Assembly: GCA_016712625.1 (NCBI GenBank)
Contig: JADJQQ010000001.1
Span: 1,116,001-1,180,000, forward strand
Source: Candidatus Competibacteraceae bacterium
GTDB lineage: Bacteria > Pseudomonadota > Gammaproteobacteria > Competibacterales > Competibacteraceae
DNA: 64,000 bases
Reading direction: 5' to 3'
The notes below the pieces were generated by a model, which did not search any database, had not been told where the DNA came from, and saw only the letters and a list, made by a program, of their open reading frames with translations. Positions 9,302 to 18,312 of this stretch are shown here, piece after piece (positions within the stretch are counted from its first letter, which is position 1; every line of letters begins with the position of its first letter). Both the position numbers and the translations under genes were made by a program.

Positions 9302-10776
9302 AGCCTCTGTCAGAGACCGCCATGCACCAAAAAACCATCGCCCAACTCAGCGCCGGTCTGACCGCTGGCGAGTTTAGCAGCGAAGAACTGACTCGGCTAT
9401 TTCTGGAACGGATCGAGCAATACAATCCGAGCCTGAACGCTTTTATCACGGTGACCGACGACATCGCGCTGGAGCAAGCGCGCGCGGCTGACCGTCGCCG
9501 CCAGCAAGACCAGGCGGGACCGCTGACCGGCGTGCCCATCGCCCAAAAAGATATTTTCTGCACCGATGGCGTGCGCACCTCCTGCGGCTCGCGGATGTTG
9601 GATCGTTTTATCGCCCCCTACAACGCCACGGTAGTCGAAAAACTGAACGCCGCCGGTACAGTGATGCTCGGCAAGACCAACATGGATGAATTCGCGATGG
9701 GTTCATCCAATGAAAACAGTTTCTACGGGCCAGTGCGCAATCCCTGGGATTTAGATGCGGTGCCGGGCGGTTCTTCCGGCGGTTCCGCCGCCGCCGTGGC
9801 GGCGCGGCTGACGCCCGGCGCCACCGGCACTGACACGGGCGGGTCGATCCGCCAACCCGCCGCCCTGTGCGGGCTGACCGGCATCAAACCAACCTACGGC
9901 CGGGTATCGCGCTGGGGCATGATCGCCTATGCCTCCAGCCTCGATCAGGGCGGGCCGATGGCGCGCACCGCCGAGGACTGCGCGCTGCTGCTGGGCGCGA
10001 TGGCGGGCTTCGATCCGCGCGATTCCACCAGCGTGGATCAGCCGGTGCCTGATTACTTGGCTCGTCTCGATCAAGCCCTGGACGGACTGAAAATTGGTTT
10101 GCCCAAGGAATATTTTGGCGAAGGATTGGACGGCGAGGTGGCCCGTGTGGTCGATGCCGCTATCGCCGAGTATCGGAAACTGGGCGCGAACGTGATCGAA
10201 ATCAGTCTCCCCAACAGTCAGTTGGCGATTCCAGCTTATTATGTGATCGCTCCGGCGGAATGCTCTTCCAATCTGGCCCGCTTCGACGGGGTGCGCTATG
10301 GCCATCGCTGCGACAATCCCAAAGACCTGTTGGACCTGTACACCCGCTCGCGCGCCGAGGGCTTTGGGCCTGAAGTCACCCGCCGCATTTTGGTTGGCGC
10401 CTTCGCGCTCTCCGCTGGTTATTACGACGCTTATTATCTCAAGGCGCAGCAAATCCGGCGGTTAATCAGCGACGACTTCCGGCGGGCCTTCGAGCAAGTG
10501 GACGTGATCGCGGGGCCAACCTCGCCGACCGTAGCTTTTAATTTGGGCGAAAAAGTGGATGACCCGATCACCATGTACCTGTCCGATATTTACACCATCG
10601 CGGTCAATCTGGCGGGACTGCCGGGGCTGTCGCTACCGGTCGGCTTCGTCGGTCAGCGGCCGGTCGGCCTGCAACTGATCGGCAACTATTTCGCCGAAGA
10701 TCGCCTGCTGAACGTGGCGCACCGCTACCAGCAAGTAACCGACTGGCACGCTCGCGCGCCCGCCGCCTTCGCCTGA
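9298..10776 (+). CDS. gatA: Asp/Glu-tRNA amidotransferase subunit A
   Basis: Amidase-signature enzyme that releases ammonia from glutamine for tRNA transamidation. The catalytic Ser-cisSer-Lys triad is visible: Lys in GVPIAQKDIFCTDG and the serines in VPGGSSGGSAAAVAA and GTDTGGSIRQPAALCG. At 492 residues it has the family length. The start at 9298 overlaps gatC; an internal ATG at 9322 (MHQKTIAQL) is an alternative, as the first eight residues are not conserved. gatB follows after 31 bases. Confidence 0.97.
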   Translation: MKPLSETAMHQKTIAQLSAGLTAGEFSSEELTRLFLERIEQYNPSLNAFITVTDDIALEQARAADRRRQQDQAGPLTGVPIAQKDIFCTDGVRTSCGSRMLDRFIAPYNATVVEKLNAAGTVMLGKTNMDEFAMGSSNENSFYGPVRNPWDLDAVPGGSSGGSAAAVAARLTPGATGTDTGGSIRQPAALCGLTGIKPTYGRVSRWGMIAYASSLDQGGPMARTAEDCALLLGAMAGFDPRDSTSVDQPVPDYLARLDQALDGLKIGLPKEYFGEGLDGEVARVVDAAIAEYRKLGANVIEISLPNSQLAIPAYYVIAPAECSSNLARFDGVRYGHRCDNPKDLLDLYTRSRAEGFGPEVTRRILVGAFALSAGYYDAYYLKAQQIRRLISDDFRRAFEQVDVIAGPTSPTVAFNLGEKVDDPITMYLSDIYTIAVNLAGLPGLSLPVGFVGQRPVGLQLIGNYFAEDRLLNVAHRYQQVTDWHARAPAAFA

Positions 10777-10807
10777 CGCTTACTACATCATTGCAAGGTT
10801 TCGACGG

Positions 10808-12244
10808 ATGGAATGGGAAACGGTCATCGGGCTGGAAATCCACGCCCAGCTCGCCACCAAGAGCAAAATTTTTTCCGGCGCGTCCACCGCCTACGGCGCG
10901 GACCCCAACACCCAGGCGTGCGCTATCGATCTGGGTATGCCGGGGGTATTGCCGGTACTCAATCAGGACGCGGTGCGGATGGCCGCCATGTTCGGGCTGG
11001 CCATCGGCGCCGAAGTCGCCCAACGCTCCGTGTTCGCTCGCAAGAATTACTTTTATCCTGACTTGCCCAAGGGCTATCAGATCAGCCAGTATGAATTACC
11101 GGTGGCGCAAAAGGGCCAATTGCACATCGACCTGGAACAGGGCGCCAGCAAACTGATCGGCATTACCCGCGCCCATCTGGAGGAAGACGCCGGCAAATCG
11201 CTGCACGAGGATTTCCAGGGCCTGTCTGGAATCGACCTGAATCGGGCTGGCACGCCGCTGTTGGAAATCGTCTCCGAACCGGATTTGCGCTCGGCCAAGG
11301 AGGCGGTCGCTTACATGAAAAAACTGCACCAGATGGTGGTTTATCTCGGCATCTGCGATGGCAATATGCAGGAAGGTTCTTTTCGCTGCGACGCCAACGT
11401 TTCGGTGCGCCGTCAGGGCGACCCCAAACTGGGCACCCGCGCCGAAATCAAGAACCTCAATTCTTTCCGCTTTGTCGAGCGCGCCATCGAGTTCGAGATC
11501 GAACGGCAGATCGATCTAATCGAAGCCGGTGGCAAGGTGGTGCAAGAAACGCGGCTGTACGACCCGGACAAAGGCGAAACCCGTTCGATGCGCGGCAAGG
11601 AGGAAGCCAACGATTATCGTTACTTCCCCGACCCCGATCTGTTACCGCTGGTCATCGACCAAGACGTCATCGCCGCTATCCGCGCTAGCTTGCCGGAACT
11701 GCCTGACGCCAAAAAACAACGCTTCATCACGCAGTACGGCCTGTCGGGCTACGACGCCGGCGTGCTCACCACCAGCCGCGCCTTGGGCGATTATTACGAA
11801 GCGACTGTCGCGGCGCTAAGCGGCGAGCCAAAATTGTGCGCCAACTGGGTAATGGGCGATCTGTCCGCGTTCTTGAACAAGGATAATCGGGAGATCACCG
11901 ACAGTCCGGTCAACCCGGCACAACTGGCCGGTTTGCTGCGACGCATTCAGGATGGAACGATTTCCGGCAAGATCGCCAAGGATGTGTTTGAGGCGCTGTG
12001 GGCCGGTGAGGGCGAAACCGACGCGATCATTGAAAAACGCGGACTGCGCCAAATTACCGATGCCTCCGCCATCGAAAGCGTGATTGAAGCGGTCATCGCC
12101 GCCAATCCAGAACAATTGGCGCAATACCGCGCCGGCAAGGACAAGCTGTTTGGTTTCTTCGTCGGTCAAGCGATGAAAGCCTCCAAGGGAAAAGCCAACC
12201 CGCAACAGCTTAACGAGTTGCTGGAGAAAAAACTGAAGGGCTGA
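10808..12244 (+). CDS. gatB: Asp/Glu-tRNA amidotransferase subunit B
   Basis: Kinase/transamidase subunit that activates the misacylated tRNA carboxylate with ATP and receives ammonia from GatA. The 478-residue protein begins MEWETVIGLEIHAQLATKSK. It has the family motifs NYFYPDLPKGYQISQ and RTRA-like RAEIKNLNSFRFVERAIE, and a C-terminal GatB/YqeY tRNA-binding domain (about residues 330-478). It ends 7 bases before hslO, suggesting one transcript. No anomalies are visible. Confidence 0.97.
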   Translation: MEWETVIGLEIHAQLATKSKIFSGASTAYGADPNTQACAIDLGMPGVLPVLNQDAVRMAAMFGLAIGAEVAQRSVFARKNYFYPDLPKGYQISQYELPVAQKGQLHIDLEQGASKLIGITRAHLEEDAGKSLHEDFQGLSGIDLNRAGTPLLEIVSEPDLRSAKEAVAYMKKLHQMVVYLGICDGNMQEGSFRCDANVSVRRQGDPKLGTRAEIKNLNSFRFVERAIEFEIERQIDLIEAGGKVVQETRLYDPDKGETRSMRGKEEANDYRYFPDPDLLPLVIDQDVIAAIRASLPELPDAKKQRFITQYGLSGYDAGVLTTSRALGDYYEATVAALSGEPKLCANWVMGDLSAFLNKDNREITDSPVNPAQLAGLLRRIQDGTISGKIAKDVFEALWAGEGETDAIIEKRGLRQITDASAIESVIEAVIAANPEQLAQYRAGKDKLFGFFVGQAMKASKGKANPQQLNELLEKKLKG

Positions 12245-12251
12245 TGCTGAT

Positions 12252-13136
12252 GTGAAAGCGAAGGATGAGATCAGCGATGCACTGCATCGTTTCCTGTTCG
12301 AGCCGCTGGCCGTTCGCGGTGAAATCGTTCGTCTCGATGCCGCTTGGCGGACGGTGCTGGAGCGCCGCGCCTATCCATTAGCCGTGCGGGACATTTTGGG
12401 CCAAGCGACCGCCGCCGCCGCGCTGCTGTCCGCCACCATCAAGTTCGATGGATTGCTGACCTTGCAAATTCAGGCCCGCGGGCCGCTGCGGCTGGTCGTC
12501 GCCCAAATCACCTCGGAACGGAAGCTGCGGGCGCTGGCCCGGTGGGACGGCGAACCCCAAGCAGGCCCATTGCGCGATCTTTGCGGTGACGGCGCTTTGT
12601 CTTTGACCATTGACCTTGGGCAAGGCCGGAAACCGTATCAAGGGGTCGTCGGCTTGCAAGGCGACACGCTGGCCCAAGCGCTGGAACAATATTTCGACCA
12701 ATCCGAGCAGTTACCGACACAGATTCAACTGGCCGCCGACGACCGCGCCGCCGCCGGGTTGCTGCTGCAACGATTACCTGACACGGTGGCCGCGGACGCC
12801 GATGGCTGGAATCGACTGGAAACCCTCGCCGCCACCCTGCAATCCGCCGAGTTGCTGGCATTGCCGGCTCCCGTACTGTTACGCCGGCTGTTTCATGAAG
12901 AGGATGTGCGGCTGTTCGATCCTGACTTCTTTGGCTATCGCTGCACCTGTTCACGGGAGCGGACCGCCGCCATGCTGCACGCCATGAGCGAGGACGAGCT
13001 TCGTCAGATTTTGCGGGAACAGGGTCTGATCCAGGTAGACTGCGAATTTTGCGGTCACCGCTACCCGTTTGACGCCATCGACGTTGCCAGCTTGCAGTCC
13101 GGCTTCAGATCAGATCCTTCGACGACCTGCCATTGA
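12252..13136 (+). CDS. hslO: redox-regulated chaperone Hsp33
   Basis: Cytoplasmic holdase that is switched on when oxidants release zinc from its four C-terminal cysteines. Those cysteines are present as C-T-C in YRCTCSRERTAAML and C-E-F-C in VDCEFCGHRYPFDA. The N-terminal substrate-binding domain (about residues 10-180) is recognised from SDALHRFLFEPLAVRGEIVRL. Length is 294 residues. The GTG start at 12252 lies just after the gatB stop. A 170-residue membrane protein follows after 6 bases. Confidence 0.95.
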   Translation: MKAKDEISDALHRFLFEPLAVRGEIVRLDAAWRTVLERRAYPLAVRDILGQATAAAALLSATIKFDGLLTLQIQARGPLRLVVAQITSERKLRALARWDGEPQAGPLRDLCGDGALSLTIDLGQGRKPYQGVVGLQGDTLAQALEQYFDQSEQLPTQIQLAADDRAAAGLLLQRLPDTVAADADGWNRLETLAATLQSAELLALPAPVLLRRLFHEEDVRLFDPDFFGYRCTCSRERTAAMLHAMSEDELRQILREQGLIQVDCEFCGHRYPFDAIDVASLQSGFRSDPSTTCH

Positions 13137-13142
13137 GCCATC

Positions 13143-13655
13143 ATGGCCGCTCTGTTCAATTTATTCCTCGATCTGTGCTTATTGCGCAAAGGCCCCCAAG
13201 ATGTGCCCGCGTCGATGCTGTTGCTCAAGCTCTGCCTGCTGGCTTACGGCTTGATCGGCCTGATTGTGCTCTTGCTAAGCACTCCGATCCCCGTCGCCTT
13301 GTTACAGGCGCTGCTGGATATAGTGCTGTTAAGCGGATTGTTGTATGTCGGGTTGACGCTCTATCACCACCCCGAACGCTTTGAACAAACACTGACGGCG
13401 CTGGCGGGCAGCGGCGCGTTGATTGCCCTGCTGGCGTTCCCGTTGATGGCGTGGCTCATGAACGAAGAAAGAGGGGGCGACATTGCGCTGCCATCGCTGC
13501 TACTGTTAGCCCTGTTGGTCTGGAGTATCGCCATCATGGCTCATATTCTGCGCCACGCTTTTGCCGTTTCGCTTTGGTCTGGCGCTCGGTACGCCTTTGG
13601 CTATACCGTCCTGTCCTGGACGCTGACCGGCTGGATCAGCCCGCAATCCCCCTGA
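13143..13655 (+). CDS. putative inner-membrane protein of unknown function
   Basis: A 170-residue protein that I do not recognise. It has four to five hydrophobic segments: about residues 24-46 (LLLKLCLLAYGLIGLIVLL), 50-72, 85-105 and 117-137, and possibly a last one near 148-163. The short N-terminal part MAALFNLFLDLCLLRKGPQDVP resembles the first helix of small Yip1-like or uncharacterised inner-membrane proteins, but this is only a resemblance. It sits 6 bases after hslO and 51 bases before mpl, in the same direction, so it is probably cotranscribed. Confidence 0.75.
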   Translation: MAALFNLFLDLCLLRKGPQDVPASMLLLKLCLLAYGLIGLIVLLLSTPIPVALLQALLDIVLLSGLLYVGLTLYHHPERFEQTLTALAGSGALIALLAFPLMAWLMNEERGGDIALPSLLLLALLVWSIAIMAHILRHAFAVSLWSGARYAFGYTVLSWTLTGWISPQSP

Positions 13656-13706
13656 ACCGAACCTGACCGCTCGGTTTCCTTCCGGCGAGCAGAGGACATT
13701 CTATTC

Positions 13707-15074
13707 ATGCACATTCATATTCTTGGCATCTGCGGCACCTTCATGGGTGGCGTCGCTCAACTGGCGGTGGATTCCGGCCACAAGGTTACCGGCTGCGACG
13801 CCAACGTCTATCCGCCGATGAGTACCCAACTGGCCCAAGCGGGCATCGCGCTGCGAGAGGGCTACGAACCGGAACAACTTGATGAGTTTCGCCCGGATAT
13901 GGTCGTGGTGGGCAATGTGATGAGCCGAGGCCGGCCCATTATCGAAACCTTGCTCAACCGCGAGTTACCCTATACCTCCGGGCCGGCTTGGCTGTCTGAT
14001 TACGTGCTGCGCGGCCGACATGTGTTGGCGGTCGCCGGCACCCATGGCAAAACAACCACGAGCAGCCTGCTGGCCTGGATTCTGGAGGACGCTGGTCTGG
14101 AGCCGGGGTTTCTGATCGGCGGCGTTCCAGCCAATTTCGGCCAATCGGCCCGCTTGGGGCGCGCCCCGTTCTTTGTGGTGGAAGCGGATGAATATGACAC
14201 CGCCTTTTTCGACAAACGCTCCAAATTCGTCCACTACCGGCCGCGCACCTTGATCCTCAATAACTTAGAATTCGATCATGCCGACATTTTTCCCGATCTG
14301 GCCGCTATCCAGCGTCAATTCCATCATCTGTTGCGAGCCGTGCCAGGCGCGGGTTTGATCATCGCCAACGGGCTGGATGCCAATGTGAGCGACGTATTGG
14401 AGATGGGTTGCTGGACGCCAGTGGAAAAATTTGGAGCCGGTGACTGGGAAGCCTACGCCAGCACCGCTGACGGTAGTGCGTTCGATGTTCATTACCAAGG
14501 CGTCCGGCAGGGCCGTGTCGAATGGAGTCAACTGGGATTACACAACATCCAGAACGCGCTCGCGGCGATCGCCGCCGCCCGTCATGCTGGCGTGACGACC
14601 ACGACGGCCATTCCCGCGCTGGCCCGCTTTCAAGGAGTGAAACGTCGGTTGGAAACGCGCGGCACGATCAATGGGGTGGTGGTGTACGATGATTTTGCCC
14701 ACCATCCGACCGCTATCGCCACGACGCTGGCCGGTTTGCGCGCCCGCGTCGGCGATGCGCCCATCATCACCGTACTCGAACCGCGCTCCAACACCATGAA
14801 GCTCGGCGTTTTCAAGGACACTCTGGCCCCCGCTTTGGCGCTAGCCGATGCTGTGGTGCTGTATCAAGCACCGGATCTGGGTTGGGAGCTCGGCGCGGTC
14901 TCGGCGGCGCTCGGCCCGCGCGGCCAGGTTTGTCATACCCTCGACGAGACGCTGACCGCCATCCAAGCGCAAGCCAAGCCAGGAACGCAGGTGCTGATCA
15001 TGAGTAACGGCGGCTTCGGCGGACTACATGAGCGCTTGTTGCACGCGCTGCGAGCGACTGATACCAGTTCCTAA
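13707..15074 (+). CDS. mpl: UDP-N-acetylmuramate:L-Ala-gamma-D-Glu-meso-DAP ligase
   Basis: Murein-recycling ligase that joins the tripeptide recovered from peptidoglycan to UDP-MurNAc. Mur-ligase family layout: Rossmann UDP-binding domain (MHIHILGICGTFMGGVAQLA), ATP-binding P-loop AGTHGKTTTSSLLAW at about residue 110, and C-terminal ligase domain containing VVYDDFAHHPTAIATTL. The GTFMGG glycine pattern and overall length of 455 residues fit Mpl rather than MurC. It follows the membrane protein; the next gene, ubiX, is 137 bases away. Confidence 0.96.
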   Translation: MHIHILGICGTFMGGVAQLAVDSGHKVTGCDANVYPPMSTQLAQAGIALREGYEPEQLDEFRPDMVVVGNVMSRGRPIIETLLNRELPYTSGPAWLSDYVLRGRHVLAVAGTHGKTTTSSLLAWILEDAGLEPGFLIGGVPANFGQSARLGRAPFFVVEADEYDTAFFDKRSKFVHYRPRTLILNNLEFDHADIFPDLAAIQRQFHHLLRAVPGAGLIIANGLDANVSDVLEMGCWTPVEKFGAGDWEAYASTADGSAFDVHYQGVRQGRVEWSQLGLHNIQNALAAIAAARHAGVTTTTAIPALARFQGVKRRLETRGTINGVVVYDDFAHHPTAIATTLAGLRARVGDAPIITVLEPRSNTMKLGVFKDTLAPALALADAVVLYQAPDLGWELGAVSAALGPRGQVCHTLDETLTAIQAQAKPGTQVLIMSNGGFGGLHERLLHALRATDTSS

Positions 15075-15211
15075 GCTAGTAGGAACGATTTATCCAAAGC
15101 TCATGCTATTTAATAAGTAGAGCGAGCGGTGCGCTATTGCAAATTTCCTTCCTCCAATAAAATTATTGCCCCGCGGTCGGCGCCGCCGCTAACCGATCTG
15201 GATCATAACCG

Positions 15212-15844
15212 ATGTCCAATTTACCTGCGCTTCGCCCGATTGTCCTAGGCATGACCGGGGCGTCTGGGGCTGACTACGGCCTACGGTTGCTGCAATGCCT
15301 GTTGGAACGAGACTGGCCCGTTCACCTGCTGCTTTCGAAAGCCGCTCAGATCGTGATTCACATGGAAACCGATTTGCGGCTGCCGGCGCGTCCCCGCGCT
15401 ATCCAGCAAACGCTGGTCGAACATTACCGCTGCGCTCCCAAGCAGTTACAGGTATTTGGGCAAGACGAATGGACCGCGCCGCCGGCCAGCGGCTCGGCGC
15501 TGACGCGAGCGATGGTCGTGTGTCCCTGCACCACGGGGGCACTGGCGGCTATCGCTAACGGTAACAGCGATAATCTGTTGGAACGAGCCGCTGACGTGAC
15601 GTTGAAGGAAGGGCGTAAACTGATTCTGGTGGTGCGGGAAACTCCCCTCTCGATAATTCATCTGGAAAATATGCTTCGGCTCGCTCGTGCTGGAGCGGTG
15701 ATTCTGCCTGCCAACCCCGGTTTTTATTATCGGCCGGCCACCGTCGCGGAACTGGTGGATTTCATTGTGGCCAGAATCCTCGATCAACTGGACATCCCCC
15801 ATGAATTGCTGCCCCGCTGGGGTCGAGAATCCGCATCGAGCTAA
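15212..15844 (+). CDS. ubiX: flavin prenyltransferase UbiX
   Basis: Makes prenylated FMN, the cofactor of the UbiD decarboxylase in ubiquinone synthesis. The 210-residue flavoprotein begins with the FMN-binding motif VLGMTGASGADYGLRLLQCL and contains MVVCPCTTGALAAIANG and the arginine-containing LILVVRETPLSIIHLENM, all typical. The C-terminus DQLDIPHELLPRWG is also characteristic. The 137-base gap upstream suggests its own promoter, although none is convincing by eye. The Lon-domain gene follows after 5 bases. Confidence 0.95.
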   Translation: MSNLPALRPIVLGMTGASGADYGLRLLQCLLERDWPVHLLLSKAAQIVIHMETDLRLPARPRAIQQTLVEHYRCAPKQLQVFGQDEWTAPPASGSALTRAMVVCPCTTGALAAIANGNSDNLLERAADVTLKEGRKLILVVRETPLSIIHLENMLRLARAGAVILPANPGFYYRPATVAELVDFIVARILDQLDIPHELLPRWGRESASS

Positions 15845-15849
15845 GCCGC

Positions 15850-16455
15850 ATGACCGCTACCGCCAATCAGGAACTACCCCTGTTTCCGCTTAAAACGGTC
15901 CTGTTTCCCGGCGGAGTGCTCCCGTTGCGGATTTTTGAAATCCGTTACTTGGATATGATAAGCGCTTGCCTGCGTACCAATAGTGGATTCGGCGTGGTCG
16001 CGATTTACGAAGGGCGCGAAGCGGGTAGCGTGCCGACCAGCATTTATCCAATAGGCACCTTGGCGCGCATCGTAGATTTCGAGCGGTTGGACGATGGTCT
16101 GCTCGGCATCCTTTGCCTGGGAATACAACGCTTGCGGGTGATCGGTCACGAGGTGCAACCGAATCAACTGTTACGCGGCCAGGTCTTATGGCTGCCAGAC
16201 GATCCGGTGCAGCCTCCTCTACCCAGCCACGAACCGCTGGCGCGCGTACTCCGATTGGCGCTGCAAAACGCAGAACTCGCCGCTTACCATCAGTTTCTCT
16301 CGCCAAATTGGGAAGATGCCGCCTGGATCGGCAATCGGTTAGCCGAAATGCTGCCGTTGCCCCTGCCGCTACGCCAGGCCCTGCTGGAAATGACCGAACC
16401 CCGGCAACGACTGGACCTTCTACTGGCGACTTTGCAAGAGCAACGCACGGCCTAA
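15850..16455 (+). CDS. Lon N-terminal (substrate-binding) domain protein
   Basis: A stand-alone LON substrate-binding domain without the AAA+ and protease parts, 201 residues long. The N-terminus ELPLFPLKTVLFPGGVLPLRIFE is the hallmark of the fold, followed by RYLDMISACLRTNSGFGVV. Such proteins are common in proteobacteria and their function is not established. It is tightly packed between ubiX and a broken hydrolase gene (6 bases), so it is probably part of the same transcript. Confidence 0.9.
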   Translation: MTATANQELPLFPLKTVLFPGGVLPLRIFEIRYLDMISACLRTNSGFGVVAIYEGREAGSVPTSIYPIGTLARIVDFERLDDGLLGILCLGIQRLRVIGHEVQPNQLLRGQVLWLPDDPVQPPLPSHEPLARVLRLALQNAELAAYHQFLSPNWEDAAWIGNRLAEMLPLPLPLRQALLEMTEPRQRLDLLLATLQEQRTA

Positions 16456-16461
16456 ATATTC

Positions 16462-17278
16462 ATGAGTACCTCAATCCAACGTCAACGCTTCGATTTTCAA
16501 GCCGGCGGTCACCGTTTATACGCCGAACGGCTGATTCCTCCGCATGCCGTCGCCAACCCTACCCTCGTATTTCTGCACGAGGGGCTGGGCAGCATCGGTC
16601 AGTGGCGCGACTTTCCAGCTCAATTATGCGCCCGAACGCACTTGCCAGGGCTGACCTACGAACGCTGGGGTTTTGGCCGTTCCGAGCCATTGATTGGCCC
16701 AAGACCAAGGGATTATCTGAATCGCGAAGCCAGAGATACCCTGCCTGAGGCATTGGCGGCTTGCGGCATCACCGCGTCACCGATTCTGTTCCGGACACAG
16801 CGACGGCGCTTCGATCGCGCTGTTATTCGCCGCGTTCTATCCTGAGCAGGCATTGGCTGTCATCAGCGAATCAGCGCATGTTTTTGTGGAGGAAGTTTGC
16901 CTGGCTGGCATTCAAGAGGCCCGCGCCGCGTATGAAAGCGGCGATTTGCGCAAAGGCTTGCACCGCTATCACGGCGCCAATACCGACGCCATGTTCCAAG
17001 GATGGTGCGATACATGGTTGCGCGCCGATTTTCGCGATTGGAACATGGTGCAGGAATTGTCTCAGATCGTCTGTCCGACGCTGATCATTCAAGGCGCCGA
17101 CGATGAATATGGCACCCGCGCTCAAGTCGACGCGATTGCCGCTGGCGTCTCTGGGCCAAAGGAAATTCTCTGGTTGCCCGGCTGCGCCCACATCCCCCAC
17201 CACCAAGCGCGGGAAACGATATTGACCACCGCCACATCCTTTATCAAAAGTCGATGCGCCACCCCCACTCATCCCTAG
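16462..17278 (+). pseudogene. alpha/beta hydrolase, interrupted by a +1 frameshift
   Basis: An alpha/beta-fold hydrolase split into two frames. The first part (16462-16845) reads LVFLHEGLGSIGQWRDFPAQ and LTYERWGFGRSEP, typical of the oxyanion and early strand region. The second frame contains the nucleophile elbow G-H-S-D-G starting at 16793, then FAAFYPEQALAVISESAHVF and LIIQGADDEYGT with the acid, and CAHIPHHQ with the final His. The switch is at 16790-16793 (TTCCGG), where removing one C gives an uninterrupted protein of about 271 residues with all three catalytic residues. It could be a recent mutation or a sequencing error. The substrate cannot be inferred. Confidence 0.8.
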
Positions 17279-17286
17279 CTTCGTCC

Positions 17287-17319
17287 AAAAAACTAGGGCT
17301 TGCGCAAAATAGAGCCCTA
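17287..17319 (-). terminator. hairpin with T-run on the minus strand
   Basis: TAGGGCT at 17294-17300 pairs with AGCCCTA at 17313-17319. On the minus strand the stem is followed by six T (17292-17287), the layout of an intrinsic terminator. No minus-strand gene ends nearby, so it may act only weakly on the plus strand after the hydrolase, or stop antisense transcription. Confidence 0.4.
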
Positions 17320-17511
17320 AACTGAATTTGAACTGGTCTAAGCTTTTGGGAGTTATGCAGTTAGATTTCTAAAATATTGATCTTAATTAAAATCCATTTG
17401 TTTGATGCATAATGAAGATTAATTATGGATCAATCATTTACAATTTAATCCGTGTAACTCCCAAATCTGAGAGAAACCAATTTTTATCAATCCATGCTCC
17501 AAGGAGGATTT

Positions 17512-17991
17512 ATGCCGAAACAACGTCTTTGCCCGACAACGCTCCTCTCTCTGAGTGTAGCGATTGCTGGGGCTGGCTGGATGAGCGCTTGGGCAGCCGA
17601 TACATCGAAACCAACCAGTAAGCCCACTGAATCACAGTCCGCGAGCGCTATCGCATCGGCCAAAATGGAGCTGCCTTTTCCCAATGGCGAAAAATGGGCG
17701 ACCGCCACGGAGCGGGAGAAGTTATCGTATTTACTCGGCATCATGAACATGGCGATGGCTGAATACCAGTTAACGGGTGAAGCGCCCAAGTATCGTACTC
17801 TGGTGCCCAAAATGGTGCAGTCACTGGACGGCACCACGTTAAGACAAATGATGGCCGCTGTAGATGCGTATTACAAAGCGAATCCCGACCAGCAAAAACG
17901 GTCAATATTCGAAGTGATCTGGTTTGAAATTGTGGTACTAAAAGCTGGTGATAAGCCGCAAGCGGTCACGCCCACGGTAAAGGAGAAGTAA
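17512..17991 (+). CDS. secreted protein of unknown function
   Basis: A 159-residue protein that I do not recognise. The start at 17512 is set by a strong AAGGAGG at 17501-17507; the in-frame ATG at 17494 lies upstream of it. Residues 1-27 are a signal peptide with a likely cleavage after SAWA. The mature part is mostly helical and ends with basic and acidic residues. LSYLLGIMNMAMAEYQLTGEAPKY and TTLRQMMAAVDAYYKANPDQ are its most structured segments and resemble a small helical bundle. A Gly-zipper lipoprotein follows after 3 bases, with its ribosome site overlapping this gene's end, so the two are coupled. The preceding 233 bases are AT rich and probably hold the promoter. Confidence 0.8.
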   Translation: MPKQRLCPTTLLSLSVAIAGAGWMSAWAADTSKPTSKPTESQSASAIASAKMELPFPNGEKWATATEREKLSYLLGIMNMAMAEYQLTGEAPKYRTLVPKMVQSLDGTTLRQMMAAVDAYYKANPDQQKRSIFEVIWFEIVVLKAGDKPQAVTPTVKEK

Positions 17992-17994
17992 CTC

Positions 17995-18255
17995 ATGCAA
18001 AAACTTGCTTATCTGATTGCCATTCCGATCATCGGGCTCAGCGTGGGCTGCACTAATATGACTCCCACCGAGCAAAGCACACTGAGCGGCGCCGCGATCG
18101 GTGCCGTGGGCGGCGCCGCGATCGGCGGACTGACTGGGGGCGATGCGGGGGTCGGCGCGATCATCGGTGGCGCGGCAGGTGCTGTTGTGGGAAACATCTA
18201 TGGGCAAGATCAGGAACAACGGCGGCCACCCCCACGGCGGCGATACCGGCGTTGA
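17995..18255 (+). CDS. small glycine-zipper lipoprotein
   Basis: An 86-residue lipoprotein with signal peptide and lipobox (GLSVGC, Cys at residue 19). Residues 30-68 are a glycine zipper (AAIGAVGGAAIGGLTGGDAG and IIGGAAGAVVG), the type found in YMGG-like and OmpA-associated small lipoproteins that insert in or pack against membranes. The tail is very basic and proline rich (RRPPPRRRYRR). AGGAGAAG at 17981-17988 serves as ribosome site. Coupled to the secreted protein upstream. Function unknown. Confidence 0.8.
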   Translation: MQKLAYLIAIPIIGLSVGCTNMTPTEQSTLSGAAIGAVGGAAIGGLTGGDAGVGAIIGGAAGAVVGNIYGQDQEQRRPPPRRRYRR

Positions 18256-18312
18256 GTTAAAAGCACTTTGCCATGGCGCGCCACTTCCACCAACGCTCGT
18301 TGCTGGGGGTGG

